Notes under the pieces: generated by a model
What the model was told of the DNA's origin: nothing
Seen by the model: the letters and a program-made list of their open reading frames with translations, nothing else
Database searches by the model: none
Origin: Amycolatopsis solani
GTDB lineage: Bacteria; Actinomycetota; Actinomycetes; Mycobacteriales; Pseudonocardiaceae
Assembly: GCF_033441515.1 (NCBI RefSeq)
Contig: NZ_JAWQJT010000003.1
Span: 2,170,001-2,234,000 of the forward strand
Length of the DNA stretch: 64,000 bases
Direction: 5' to 3'
Position numbers and translations under genes: made by a program
In this document: one piece after another, positions 8,284-16,572 of the stretch
Position numbering within the stretch: the first letter of the stretch is position 1
How the letters are laid out: every line of letters starts with the position of its first letter

Positions 8284-9090
8284 ATGAGCGACGGCAGGTG
8301 GTTCGACGGCTGGTCGGCCGAGCTGGCCGGGCTGGCCGCGGCCGGGCGTTCGCTGCTGCCGAACGTCCCGGTCACCCCGGCCGCGGTCGCGCGGACCGTC
8401 ACCGAGCAGCTCGTCGGGCGGCGGCTGACCGCGAAGGTCGATGACCGCGAGGTCGGCCTGACGCTCACGGAACTCGACTACCCGGCCGGCAGCCTCCGGC
8501 TGGCCACCGGACGGGTCGGCGACGTCCGGATCGTCGCCGAAGACGTCGACTGGCCCGAACCCGAAGGCGGCAGCATTCCGCTGCGCCGGGTCACCGTGCT
8601 CGCCGAAGACGTCCGCCTCCGCTCGCTGCCCACGCCGGCCGCCAAGCCGGCCCGGGTCGAGCTGCAGATCGCCGTGTCCGCCGACGTGCTGCGGGAACGG
8701 GTGGCGAAAGTCCGCCCCGGCATCGTCGCCGCTCCGGCCGGAAGCGGGCTCCTGCAGATCCACTGGGCGAAGCGCCCCCTCTGGGGCCACTTGACCCTGC
8801 GGCCCCAGGTGGCCGACGACGCCGTCGTGCTCGTGCCGCAGACCCTCCACATCGGACAACGACGACTACGGCCGCCACGCCGCTTCCAGCCCATCGTGCT
8901 TCCCCTGCCGGAACTTCCCCCGGGCATAAAGCTGACGAAGGTGGAGCCACGGGAAGACGAACTGGTGCTGCACACCGTGGCGGAGGAGTGGCCGGACCGG
9001 CTTTCCCGCATCCCGCTGCCCGACCTGCTGAGCTGGCTGACCACGGCTGCCGTGACGCTGACGCTGCCCAAACTCGGCGCTCGTTCATGA
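8284..9090 (+). CDS. DUF2993/LmeA-like lipid-binding domain protein
   Basis: The 268-residue product lacks a signal peptide. It shows a repeated amphipathic-strand pattern (LTAKVDDREVGLTLTELDY, RVTVLAEDVRLRSL, KPARVELQIAVSADVL) and a late LPPGIKLTKVEPREDELVLH block. That block is typical of the DUF2993 family, which includes mycobacterial LmeA, a phospholipid-binding protein affecting mannan elongation. The match is from pattern memory and the domain call is moderate. The ATG at 8284 starts the MSDGRWFDGWSAEL sequence; an upstream in-frame ATG at 8260 would run through likely promoter sequence. It is monocistronic and convergent with the following minus-strand operon. Confidence 0.65.
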   Translation: MSDGRWFDGWSAELAGLAAAGRSLLPNVPVTPAAVARTVTEQLVGRRLTAKVDDREVGLTLTELDYPAGSLRLATGRVGDVRIVAEDVDWPEPEGGSIPLRRVTVLAEDVRLRSLPTPAAKPARVELQIAVSADVLRERVAKVRPGIVAAPAGSGLLQIHWAKRPLWGHLTLRPQVADDAVVLVPQTLHIGQRRLRPPRRFQPIVLPLPELPPGIKLTKVEPREDELVLHTVAEEWPDRLSRIPLPDLLSWLTTAAVTLTLPKLGARS

Positions 9091-9140
9091 CTCTCCCTCG
9101 CGTGTCGTGAGCCGGTAGTGGCCCTCGACAGCCAACGTAC

Positions 9141-9156
9141 TCGAACGTCCGTTCGA
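9141..9156. promoter_or_regulatory. Perfect actinobacterial SOS box (LexA site)
   Basis: TCGAACGTCCGTTCGA is an exact match to the mycobacterial/actinobacterial LexA consensus TCGAAC-N4-GTTCGA. It lies between two convergent 3' ends (stop at 9090 on plus, stop at 9215 on minus), so no recognised gene starts next to it. Confidence 0.75.
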
Positions 9157-9214
9157 ACACATCACTCACACGGGTAGAGCCGGAAAAGCGTTGCACGGCA
9201 ACGGAAAGCCCTGA

Positions 9215-9775
9215 TCAGGCGTCCCGGTCCCGCAGATACCGGGTGTGATCGGCCTGCCAGTCGAGCTCGGTCGCGTAGCACCGCTCGGCCACCCGGTGCG
9301 CCTCGGTCTCCAGCAAACCGAGCTGTGCCACCAGTTCCTCCCCCGCGCTCGCGCGCCGCGCCGCGAACCACCACGGGAGGTTCAGGTACGTCTGCACCGA
9401 CAACGGCAGGTCGGTCCCGGCCAGCCGGACGACGGCGTGGTGCAGGTCGGGGTCGGCCGCGAGCCGGTCCGGGTGGGAAAGCAGGTCGGCGAGCACCTCG
9501 GCGATCCGCCGCACAGCGTCCACAGAGGACGGCGGGAGCCGCGAAGCGGTCACCGAGGAAACCAGCGTCTCCAGCGAAGAGCGCAGCTCAGCCGAGGTAT
9601 CGGGTACCAGCCGCACCTTCTCCCCCGGCGCGAGCAAGGCCCCCGCCAGGTACAACGCCACCACCACGAACGGCCAGAACCACCCGACCACCCCCGTCAG
9701 GTACAGCACGACGCCGATCAGGCCGCCGACGCAGCCGGCGAGGTTCTTGGTGGAGCCCAGATAGCGCAGCATCAT
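9215..9775 (-). CDS. Membrane-associated protein of a TelA/VWA operon, unknown function
   Basis: The 186-residue product has two adjacent hydrophobic segments at the N-terminus (CVGGLIGVVLYLTGVV and FWPFVVVALYLAGALLA, residues 15-48). A helical cytoplasmic domain of about 135 residues follows, with a C-terminal TELDWQADHTRYLRDRDA. The frame is a close-packed member of a four-gene operon: its ATG overlaps the stop of the VWA lipoprotein gene (ATGA). The same family tends to sit beside VWA and TelA genes in actinobacteria, but I cannot name a domain. A role as membrane partner for the TelA-like protein is inference from linkage. Confidence 0.75.
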   Translation of the reverse strand: MMLRYLGSTKNLAGCVGGLIGVVLYLTGVVGWFWPFVVVALYLAGALLAPGEKVRLVPDTSAELRSSLETLVSSVTASRLPPSSVDAVRRIAEVLADLLSHPDRLAADPDLHHAVVRLAGTDLPLSVQTYLNLPWWFAARRASAGEELVAQLGLLETEAHRVAERCYATELDWQADHTRYLRDRDA

Positions 9776-11376
9776 TGGTACCCGCGGATCTCCTTGAACA
9801 CGTCGGACAACGGGGTTTCGCGCCCGTCGAACACCTTGCCGCCGGTCATCGTCGCGACCTGCGTCAGCTCGTCGTTGCTCCCCTCGCCGAACAGCACCGT
9901 GAACACCGGCACCTGCTTCACCGACGGCGGGATCGACCCGAACGCGAGCTTGAAGTCCGCCAGCGAAGAGCCGTTCGCGTTCTCCCCGTCGGTCATCAGC
10001 ACGATGGAGGTGAACCGGTCGGGATCGCGGGCCTGCACCGGTTCCAGCTCGCGGTACGCCTCCGCCAGGCTGTCGTAGATCGCCGTCCCGCCGTTCGCGG
10101 TCAGACCTTCGGCGAACGCCTTGATGCGCGCCAGCTCGCCCGCGGGGTCCTGCTCCGGCACGGTGAACGTCGTGGCCCCCGACGGGCGCGTGCTGAAGGG
10201 CAGCATGATGACCTCCTCGCGGCTCCGGAAGCGCCGGTACCGCCCGGTCAGCGAGGTGTCCGCCCCCGTCAGCCCGGCCAGCGCGGTCCGCAGCGAGTCG
10301 ATCCGGTCGCCCTTCATCGACCCGGACGTGTCGAGCACGTACAGCGTCCGCGACGGGCGGCGGATCTTGTCGAAGTACGCCCGGAGCAGCGCGTCCACGG
10401 CCTGCTGCGTCGCCGGGAACGGCAGCTCGACGAGGTCGTGCGCGGCGAACCGCGGCCCCAGCGCCACACCCGGCACGACCGGCCGCCGCTGGGTGGTCTC
10501 CATGATCCGCTTCTGGACCTCGGCCGTCCGCAAGTAGTCCGACAGCCGCTGGTGCGCCGACCGCGCGTCGTCACCGGCGGAAGCCAGCAGGGAGAGCGGG
10601 TAGTCCGCCGTGACGACGCCGTCGCTCGGGTAAACCAGCGTCAGCGGCGCGGGCAGCTTCCCGGACGCGTTCGCCGACAGCAGCACCGACTCGTAGTTGA
10701 TCAGCCCGTCGACCGGGTCCGGGCCGGTCGCGCGCCGGACGTAGGCGTCCGACAGCCACCCCGAAGAGCCGGCCGAAAGCGCCTGGGCGCTGAAGAACTG
10801 CGTCAGCTGCGGGGTCACCGAAGCGATTTGCCGGGCGTCGATCGCGTTTCCCGCCCCCGCGAGCGCCGAAGCGACGCCGACCAGCGCGGAGAACCCGGAG
10901 TTCGACGCCGACGGGTCCGTCATGCCGTAGCTGAACGCCTTCTTCCCGGCCTGCGCGGCGATCTCGCCCCAGCTGACCGGCTTGCCCGCCCAGCCGAGCC
11001 GCTGCGCGACCGGCGCGGCCAGCCCCAGCACCACCGGCGAGCTCATGATCTTGACCTGGTTGCCGAGCCGCTTCGCCGCCTCGGGAAGGCCGGCGAGATA
11101 TCGGTTCGAGGAGAACCACACGGCGTCGTACTTGCCGTCGACGCCGCCGTTCGCCAGCGCTTCGGCGCCTTCCAACGTGCCGGTGAAGGTGAACTTGACC
11201 GTCACCCCGGTGGCGCGAGCGGCCTCGTCGAGCACCGGCTGCATGTCCGCCAGTTCGCTGCCCGCGAGGATCCGCAACGTTCCCGGCTCGGGATCCCCCA
11301 GCGGTGCGGACGGTGCGGCGTCGGAACAGCCGGCCAAGAGAACCAGACCCAAAGCCAGCGCCAGGACCTTCCTCAT
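9772..11376 (-). CDS. Lipoprotein fusing a periplasmic-binding-protein-like domain to a von Willebrand factor A domain
   Basis: The 534-residue product has a lipoprotein signal (LALGLVLLAGC, Cys17), so it should be anchored outside the membrane. Residues about 30-320 resemble a type-2 solute-binding protein (LRILAGSELADMQPVLDE, KYDAVWFSSNRYL, SYGMTDPSASNSGFSALV). A VWA domain follows with an intact metal-ion-dependent adhesion site: LYVLDTSGSMKGDR near residue 345, GGTAIYDSL, and LMTDGENANGS. It is translationally coupled to the genes on both sides (4-nt overlaps), between the TelA-like and the membrane gene. An extracellular sensor or adhesin-like scaffold is likely; the ligand is unknown. 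The related first gene of the operon carries a second solute-binding-like domain. Confidence 0.85.
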   Translation of the reverse strand: MRKVLALALGLVLLAGCSDAAPSAPLGDPEPGTLRILAGSELADMQPVLDEAARATGVTVKFTFTGTLEGAEALANGGVDGKYDAVWFSSNRYLAGLPEAAKRLGNQVKIMSSPVVLGLAAPVAQRLGWAGKPVSWGEIAAQAGKKAFSYGMTDPSASNSGFSALVGVASALAGAGNAIDARQIASVTPQLTQFFSAQALSAGSSGWLSDAYVRRATGPDPVDGLINYESVLLSANASGKLPAPLTLVYPSDGVVTADYPLSLLASAGDDARSAHQRLSDYLRTAEVQKRIMETTQRRPVVPGVALGPRFAAHDLVELPFPATQQAVDALLRAYFDKIRRPSRTLYVLDTSGSMKGDRIDSLRTALAGLTGADTSLTGRYRRFRSREEVIMLPFSTRPSGATTFTVPEQDPAGELARIKAFAEGLTANGGTAIYDSLAEAYRELEPVQARDPDRFTSIVLMTDGENANGSSLADFKLAFGSIPPSVKQVPVFTVLFGEGSNDELTQVATMTGGKVFDGRETPLSDVFKEIRGYQ

Positions 11377-12500
11377 GCTTCCCCCTCGTGCGAACGCCGC
11401 AGGTGGTCTTCGGCGCGGCGGATCTCCCCGGAAAGCGACTCAACGGTCGCCGCCATCGAGCGGACGGCCTCGGCGCGGAACCCGTCGATCGCGTCGATCG
11501 AGGCGTAGATCCGGTCGAACGACTGCCGGATCGTCTCGGTCGCGACAGCCGGGTCGCTGCTCGCCTTGCGGATCTCCGCGGACTGCAGCGTGAGCAGCTC
11601 CGAGTTCGCCCGGATCAGCCCGTCGGTGGTCGCCTGCAGCGCCGCGACCTCGTCGAGGACGTCGCGCTGGCTGGCGAGAGCGCCACTGACCAGCAACGCG
11701 ACCCGGAGCGCGGAGACCGTCGTCGACACCGCCCGTTCGACGCCGCGGATCAGCTCGTCGTTGTTCTTGCGCACCAGGTCCAGCGCGAGGTAGCCCTGCG
11801 CGCTGACCGCGAGCTGGGTCAGCAGGTCCTGGTGCCGCTGCCGGATCGGGTACAGCACGTCCCCGCGCAACGCGGTGGCACGCCCGGGATCCGTCAGGTC
11901 GAAGACACCGGCCTGGGCTTCGATCGCGCCGTCGACGGCCTCGGCGAGGGCGGCCGCTTCGGCGAGCCTCCCCATCACCTGCCACAGCCGCTCGCGTTCG
12001 CGCTTGATCGAGGCGTTGTCGCGACGCAAGACGTCCTGGCGGCCCCGCAGGTCGACGACCAGGGCGTTGACCGGCTCGTTCGCCGCGCGGTACCGGTCCA
12101 GGGCCCGCTTCGCGCCCGCGGCCACCGGGAACAGGCCGAGCAGCTTCCGCCCGGTCAGCGGCAGTTTCGCCGGGTCCAGCCCGGCGACGGTCCGGCGCAG
12201 GCTCGCGAGGCTCGTGGTGACCCCGTCCGGCGGCGACGCCGTACTGCGCAGCGACCGGTCGAGCAGCGTCCCCGCGACGCCCGCCGCCGCGCGCATGTCG
12301 GCCTCGCCGACGGTCAGCAGCTCGTCGAGCAGGTCGGTGAACTCCGGGGAGCGGACGTCGAGGGCTTCGAGCCGGGCCGCGAACTCCGAAGCGCGAACGG
12401 AGACTTCCGACCGCGTGTCCTCGCTGAGCGTGACGAGCCCGGCGGCGCGCTCGACGGGGATCGCGTCGACCGGTTCGGGCGGGCTGAGCGCGAAATCCAT
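11373..12500 (-). CDS. TelA family (toxic-anion-resistance) protein
   Basis: The 375-residue protein is soluble, helical and rich in Ala, Leu, Arg and Glu, with LDVRSPEFTDLLDELLTVGEADMRAA near residues 48-75, matching the family N-terminus. Later features are FPVAAGAKRALDRYRA, LRRDNASIKRERERLWQVMGRLAEA, and a long helical tail. TelA/KlaA proteins were named from tellurite resistance on plasmids, but the chromosomal actinobacterial members are found with VWA proteins and are probably envelope-stress factors. The ATG follows the stop of the solute-binding gene by one base and its own stop overlaps the next start, so the products should be stoichiometrically linked. Confidence 0.85.
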   Translation of the reverse strand: MDFALSPPEPVDAIPVERAAGLVTLSEDTRSEVSVRASEFAARLEALDVRSPEFTDLLDELLTVGEADMRAAAGVAGTLLDRSLRSTASPPDGVTTSLASLRRTVAGLDPAKLPLTGRKLLGLFPVAAGAKRALDRYRAANEPVNALVVDLRGRQDVLRRDNASIKRERERLWQVMGRLAEAAALAEAVDGAIEAQAGVFDLTDPGRATALRGDVLYPIRQRHQDLLTQLAVSAQGYLALDLVRKNNDELIRGVERAVSTTVSALRVALLVSGALASQRDVLDEVAALQATTDGLIRANSELLTLQSAEIRKASSDPAVATETIRQSFDRIYASIDAIDGFRAEAVRSMAATVESLSGEIRRAEDHLRRSHEGEA

Positions 12501-12501
12501 G

Positions 12502-13575
12502 TCAGTACTGCTTGCCGACGGCGTCGAGCAGCCGCTCGAGCGTCTCGAACGTCGGCGGCTCGACGGCGTCCACCAGGTCGGCAGGCACGTGGGCCGGCGC
12601 GGCGACCTCGGCGAACAGCTTCGGATCGGTCGTGCGGAAGCCGAAGGTGGCGGCGAGCTTGCCCAGCTCCGGGTCGGTGGCGAGCAGCTGCCCGACCCGG
12701 TCGCCGTCCGGGGTGAGCGGCACCAGCGTGTGCTTCGAGTACACCGTCGGCGCGGTGTAGAGCAGGCGCATGTCCGGCCGGATCGAACCGTCGCCGCGCA
12801 CCACCCGGTCGACGAACTGCGACTCGTAGATCAGCGCCAGCGGCGTCTTGCCCATGCCCGCCGACAGGTAGTCCTCGAACGGCCCTTCGGTGCTGTTCTG
12901 CGTGTACCCCTGGTCCAGGAACAGCTTCGCCACCGACGGGAGCACCGCCGCCTCCTGGCCGGGCGTGCTGACGACGGTGTTCCCGTTGGCCACGAAGGAA
13001 ACGATCGACAGGTACATCGCCGCGGAGTTCGATTCGCGCGGGTCGGTCGTCGTGACGAGGACGTTCTTGCGGGCCGGGTAGGCGGTGTTGCCGGGCAGCT
13101 GGTCCCAGCGCGTCCCGGCCTTCGCCAGGTCCAGGTACTTCGCGATGTCGAGGACGTCGTAGTCGCCGGCTCCCCTGCGGACGACGCCGTTCGCGCGCAG
13201 CAGCGCCACTATCGGTTCGAAGCTGGCGACCGCCATCGGCGACTGGAACGGCGTGTACACCGTCGTCACCTTGCGGTCGCGCTGGATCCTCTGCGCCGCG
13301 GGCGAGGACGAGGGGAACGCGAAGGCGTACTTCCCGAGGTCCACAGTCGTCGCGATCTGCCGCGAACCCGCGGTGTCCACTTCGACCTTCAGGCCGTGCC
13401 GCGCGAAGGCGTCGACGACGCGCTGGTCGGTGAAGAACGCCTGCTTCTCCGAGCCGATCACCCCGCGCACGGTCGCCGTGGAAGACGCGGTGCCGTCGCC
13501 ACGGCCCCAGATGATCACCCCGACGACGGCCAGCACGAGCACCACGGCCAGTCCGATCGACACCCGGCGTTTCAC
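12502..13575 (-). CDS. Membrane-anchored solute-binding-like protein, first gene of the TelA/VWA operon
   Basis: The 357-residue product starts MKRRVSIGLAVVLVLAVVGVIIWG, an uncleaved anchor rather than a lipoprotein signal because no Cys follows. The rest resembles an extracellular solute-binding protein: VRGVIGSEKQAFFTD, VEVDTAGSRQIATTVDL, KYAFAFPSSSPAAQRI, TTTDPRESNSAAMYLSI and LALIYESQFVDRVV. No transporter genes are nearby, so it likely senses or scaffolds rather than imports. The stop TGA is separated from the TelA-like ATG by one base. It heads a four-gene transcription unit; the promoter should lie in 13576-13657, where I see nothing distinctive. Confidence 0.8.
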   Translation of the reverse strand: MKRRVSIGLAVVLVLAVVGVIIWGRGDGTASSTATVRGVIGSEKQAFFTDQRVVDAFARHGLKVEVDTAGSRQIATTVDLGKYAFAFPSSSPAAQRIQRDRKVTTVYTPFQSPMAVASFEPIVALLRANGVVRRGAGDYDVLDIAKYLDLAKAGTRWDQLPGNTAYPARKNVLVTTTDPRESNSAAMYLSIVSFVANGNTVVSTPGQEAAVLPSVAKLFLDQGYTQNSTEGPFEDYLSAGMGKTPLALIYESQFVDRVVRGDGSIRPDMRLLYTAPTVYSKHTLVPLTPDGDRVGQLLATDPELGKLAATFGFRTTDPKLFAEVAAPAHVPADLVDAVEPPTFETLERLLDAVGKQY

Positions 13576-13657
13576 GAGCCACTCCCCTCGATGGGCCTTC
13601 GCTCATTGGACGCGGGAGCGAGGCCGTTCGAAGTGAACGGCGGGTGAAGGAACGGTC

Positions 13658-15151
13658 TCAGGTCACCGGGAACCAGGTCCCGGACGCCCATTCCGCGTCG
13701 CCCCAGGCCTTCCACTCGTCCGGCCGTGGGTCGAGCACCAGATCGGTGTCTTCCCGGAAAACCAGCACCGGGCGCAGTTCGGGCCCGTACGACGGCCATT
13801 CGGGGCCGTCCGCGTCGGCGACGCCGTCGCGGATGAACCGCACCCAGGCGCGGTGGATGAGCAGCGCGGCGCGCTCCCGCTTGGGGTTGACCGCGATGGC
13901 CTGGTCGAACAGCGGCATCGGGACCTTCCACGCCATGGTCGTCTCGGTGCCGTGGCCGCCGTCGAGCTGCTCGGGCACACCGGGCGCGGCGATGTCGATG
14001 CGGTAGCGGAACACGGGCGCGTGCGCGGACTGCGCGTCGGCGAGGCGCTGCGTCGGGATGCCGTAGCGCTCGTCGCCCATCGCGGCGATCTTCGCCGATT
14101 TCAGGTCGGGGACGCGGCGGAGGTAGGTGTCGAGGAGGTGCGACGCGCGTTCGCCGCCGAGGATGCCTTCGAGCACCCCCGAAGCCGGCGCCGTCGCGAC
14201 GTCGTCGCCGAGCATCAGCGCGTACGTGCTGCCTTCGTTGCTGTTGCAGCCGATCAGCAGCGGGACCCCGGCCGCGCTGCCCCGCCGGATCGGTTCGATC
14301 GGCACCTCGGGCAGCACCCTCGGGTGCAGGGTCGGGCGCCAGAGCCACAGCGCCTGCAGCCCGGTGAGGATCCGTTCCTGCGCCTCGACGAACTCCTTCG
14401 CCGGCAACGCGCGCAACGCGTCCACGTCGTGGCAGCCGACCTCGTCGAGGAGCCGCCGCGCCAGCGCCGTCCCGGCTGCCGGCGTCGCCACGTGGTCGGC
14501 GCCGCCGCTGCTGCTGATCCCTTGGGCGAACAACCCCGCGGACAGCGGGCTGCCCATCAGGTTCCCGAGGCTCTTCGCACCCGCCGAGACGCCGTAGACG
14601 GTGATCCGCGCCGGGTCGCCGCCGAACGCGGAGACGTTGCGGCGCACCCACTTCAGCGCCTCGATCTGGTCGAGCAGGCCGCACACCCCGGCGTCCGCTT
14701 CGGCGTCGCCGAAGATCCCGGCGAGGTGCAGGAAACCGAGCGAGCCGAGCCGGTAGTTGATCGTGACGACGACGATCCCGGCGCGCGCGAACTCCTCGCC
14801 GTCACCCAGCTGCTCGCCGTGCCCGACGCGGTAGCCGCCGCCGTGCAGCCAGAACAGCACCGGCCAGCCGCCTTCGGGCGCGGGGCCTTCGGGCGTGCAG
14901 ACGTTGAGGTACAAGCAGTCCTCGTCGCAGACGGCGGACGGGTTCATCGGGTCCGGCGACTGCATGGCGTGCGGCCCGTACTCGGTGGCGACGTGCACGC
15001 CACCGGACAGCGACGGCGGCCGCGGCGCCCGCCACCGCAGCTCGCCGACCGGCGGGCGGGCGTACGGGATCCCGCGCCAGACGCGGACGCCGTCCCCCGC
15101 CAGCCCCACCAGCGCCCCGAGCTCGGTCGTGACCGTCGGGACGGACACCAT
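13658..15151 (-). CDS. Type-B carboxylesterase/lipase
   Basis: The 497-residue enzyme has the alpha/beta-hydrolase signature of type-B carboxylesterases: oxyanion-hole HGGGY (103-107), EDCLYLNVCTP (77-87), and the nucleophile elbow YGVSAGA with Ser189. A Glu in NSNEGST and a His in GGHGTETT complete a plausible triad. There is no signal peptide. The start ATG overlaps the stop of the histidine kinase gene (TGATG), so it belongs to the same transcription unit as the kinase and RR-flavoprotein genes. Whether the esterase is an output of that signalling pair is inference from coupling. The substrate is unknown. Confidence 0.9.
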   Translation of the reverse strand: MVSVPTVTTELGALVGLAGDGVRVWRGIPYARPPVGELRWRAPRPPSLSGGVHVATEYGPHAMQSPDPMNPSAVCDEDCLYLNVCTPEGPAPEGGWPVLFWLHGGGYRVGHGEQLGDGEEFARAGIVVVTINYRLGSLGFLHLAGIFGDAEADAGVCGLLDQIEALKWVRRNVSAFGGDPARITVYGVSAGAKSLGNLMGSPLSAGLFAQGISSSGGADHVATPAAGTALARRLLDEVGCHDVDALRALPAKEFVEAQERILTGLQALWLWRPTLHPRVLPEVPIEPIRRGSAAGVPLLIGCNSNEGSTYALMLGDDVATAPASGVLEGILGGERASHLLDTYLRRVPDLKSAKIAAMGDERYGIPTQRLADAQSAHAPVFRYRIDIAAPGVPEQLDGGHGTETTMAWKVPMPLFDQAIAVNPKRERAALLIHRAWVRFIRDGVADADGPEWPSYGPELRPVLVFREDTDLVLDPRPDEWKAWGDAEWASGTWFPVT

Positions 15152-16572
15152 CAGAGCGAAGCCTGCTCGACCGTCGGCAGGCAGACCTCGAACCGGGTGT
15201 TGCCGGGTTCGGACTCGACGCGCAGGTCGCCCTGGTGCCGTTCGACGACGATCTTCCACGAGATGTCCAGGCCGAGCCCGGTGCCTTCGCCGACCGGTTT
15301 GGTGGTGAAGAACGGCTCGAAGATCCGCGGCTTGATGTCCGCCGGGATGCCGGGGCCGGTGTCGCCGATCTCGACGCGGACCTGGTCGTTCTGGCCCCAG
15401 GTGCGCAGGGTGAGCGTGCCCTCGCCCTTCATGGCGCCGATCGCGTTGTCGATGATGTTCGTCCAGACCTGGTTCAGCTCGCCCGCGTACGCCGGGATCT
15501 TCGGCAGGCTGCGGTCGTACTCCTTGACCACCCGGACGCCGTCGCCGATCTTGCCCGCGAGCATGACCAGCGTGGAGTCGAGGCCGTCGTGGACGTCGAC
15601 CCACTGGTGCGGCGCCCGGTCCATCTGGGAGTACTGCTTGGCCTTGCCGACCAGCGCCGAGATGCGCGTGGTGGAGTCCTCGATCTCGCCCATCAGCATC
15701 TCGGTCTCGAGCGCGTAGGCGAGCCAGCGGACGGCGCCGTCGATGAAGGTGTCGCCGACCTGTTCCAGCACGTTGTCCAGGTCGGGCGTGGTCAGCCCGG
15801 CGCGGACGTAGATGTCGGCGAGGTCCCAGCCGCCGTCGATGCCGCGGTCGTCGAACCAGTCGGTGATCTCGTCTTCGCGATCGGCCTGCTGCATCGCGGT
15901 CAGCTTCGGCGCCTGCGCGACCTGCTTGACCAGGCGTTCCTGGACGTCGATGAGCTGGTACAGCAGCTCCGGGTCGATGTCCTTCTTCGCCAGGAAGGCC
16001 AGCTTGTGCCGCATCCCGGCGACCCGCTCGCGCAGAGCGGACGTCGCCCGCACGGCGGCCGCGGCCGGGTTGTTCAGCTCGTGCGTGAGGCCGGCCGACA
16101 GCTCGCCGAGGGCCAGGAGCCGGCGCCGCGAGCCGATCACGGTGTCGCTGTTGCGCCAGCCGAGGTACATGCCCTCCAGCAGGTGCGTCGCCATCGGGAA
16201 CCACCTGCGGAACTCGACGGAGAACTCCTTCGACGGCAGCGCGAGCAGCGTGACGTCGGAGAGCGCGTGCACCGTCGTGCCGAACGTGTGCTCGGTGTCC
16301 TGGTGCACGAAGAACTGCGTGGCCCCGAAGTACGCTCCGCGCTGGTCGGACCGGTTGGTCTCCACCTCGGTGCCGCTGACCATGCGCGTCATCCGGATCG
16401 CGCCGTTCAACAGGACGTAGAAGCAGGTCGCTTCGCCGCCCTCTTGGATGACCACGCTGTCGCCTTCGTACTCCTCGAGCACGGCGTTGGCGGCGATCCA
16501 GTCGAGCTGGTCTTCGGAAAGGTGTTCGAACAGGAAGAGCCCGCGAAGCTCTTCCCGCGGCAGTGCGCTCAT
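15151..16572 (-). CDS. Cyclic-nucleotide-binding-domain sensor histidine kinase
   Basis: The 473-residue soluble kinase has an N-terminal cyclic-nucleotide-monophosphate-binding fold (residues about 10-125; LFLFEHLSEDQLDWIA, FYVLLNGAIRM). A histidine-kinase H-box follows, LGELSAGLTHELNNPAAA (His164), then a long helical linker and the ATPase domain with N-box NQVWTNIIDNAIGAM, G1 DTGPGIP and G2 GEGTGLGLDI. There is no membrane segment, so it senses a cytoplasmic ligand. The cNMP-binding pocket lacks an obvious Arg-containing phosphate-binding cassette (RSDQRGAYFGATQFF occupies the place), so the ligand may not be cAMP. The start overlaps the RR-flavoprotein stop (ATGA). The kinase, regulator-flavoprotein and esterase form one unit. 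Confidence 0.9.
   Translation of the reverse strand: MSALPREELRGLFLFEHLSEDQLDWIAANAVLEEYEGDSVVIQEGGEATCFYVLLNGAIRMTRMVSGTEVETNRSDQRGAYFGATQFFVHQDTEHTFGTTVHALSDVTLLALPSKEFSVEFRRWFPMATHLLEGMYLGWRNSDTVIGSRRRLLALGELSAGLTHELNNPAAAAVRATSALRERVAGMRHKLAFLAKKDIDPELLYQLIDVQERLVKQVAQAPKLTAMQQADREDEITDWFDDRGIDGGWDLADIYVRAGLTTPDLDNVLEQVGDTFIDGAVRWLAYALETEMLMGEIEDSTTRISALVGKAKQYSQMDRAPHQWVDVHDGLDSTLVMLAGKIGDGVRVVKEYDRSLPKIPAYAGELNQVWTNIIDNAIGAMKGEGTLTLRTWGQNDQVRVEIGDTGPGIPADIKPRIFEPFFTTKPVGEGTGLGLDISWKIVVERHQGDLRVESEPGNTRFEVCLPTVEQASL

Noticed and set aside
8591..9196. Minus-strand frame starting near the SOS box with a ribosome-site-like GAGGGAGAG before an ATG at 9088
   Set aside because: Runs antisense through the DUF2993-like gene with Arg/Ala/Pro-rich composition and no domain; an SOS-driven antisense RNA is possible but not a coding gene.
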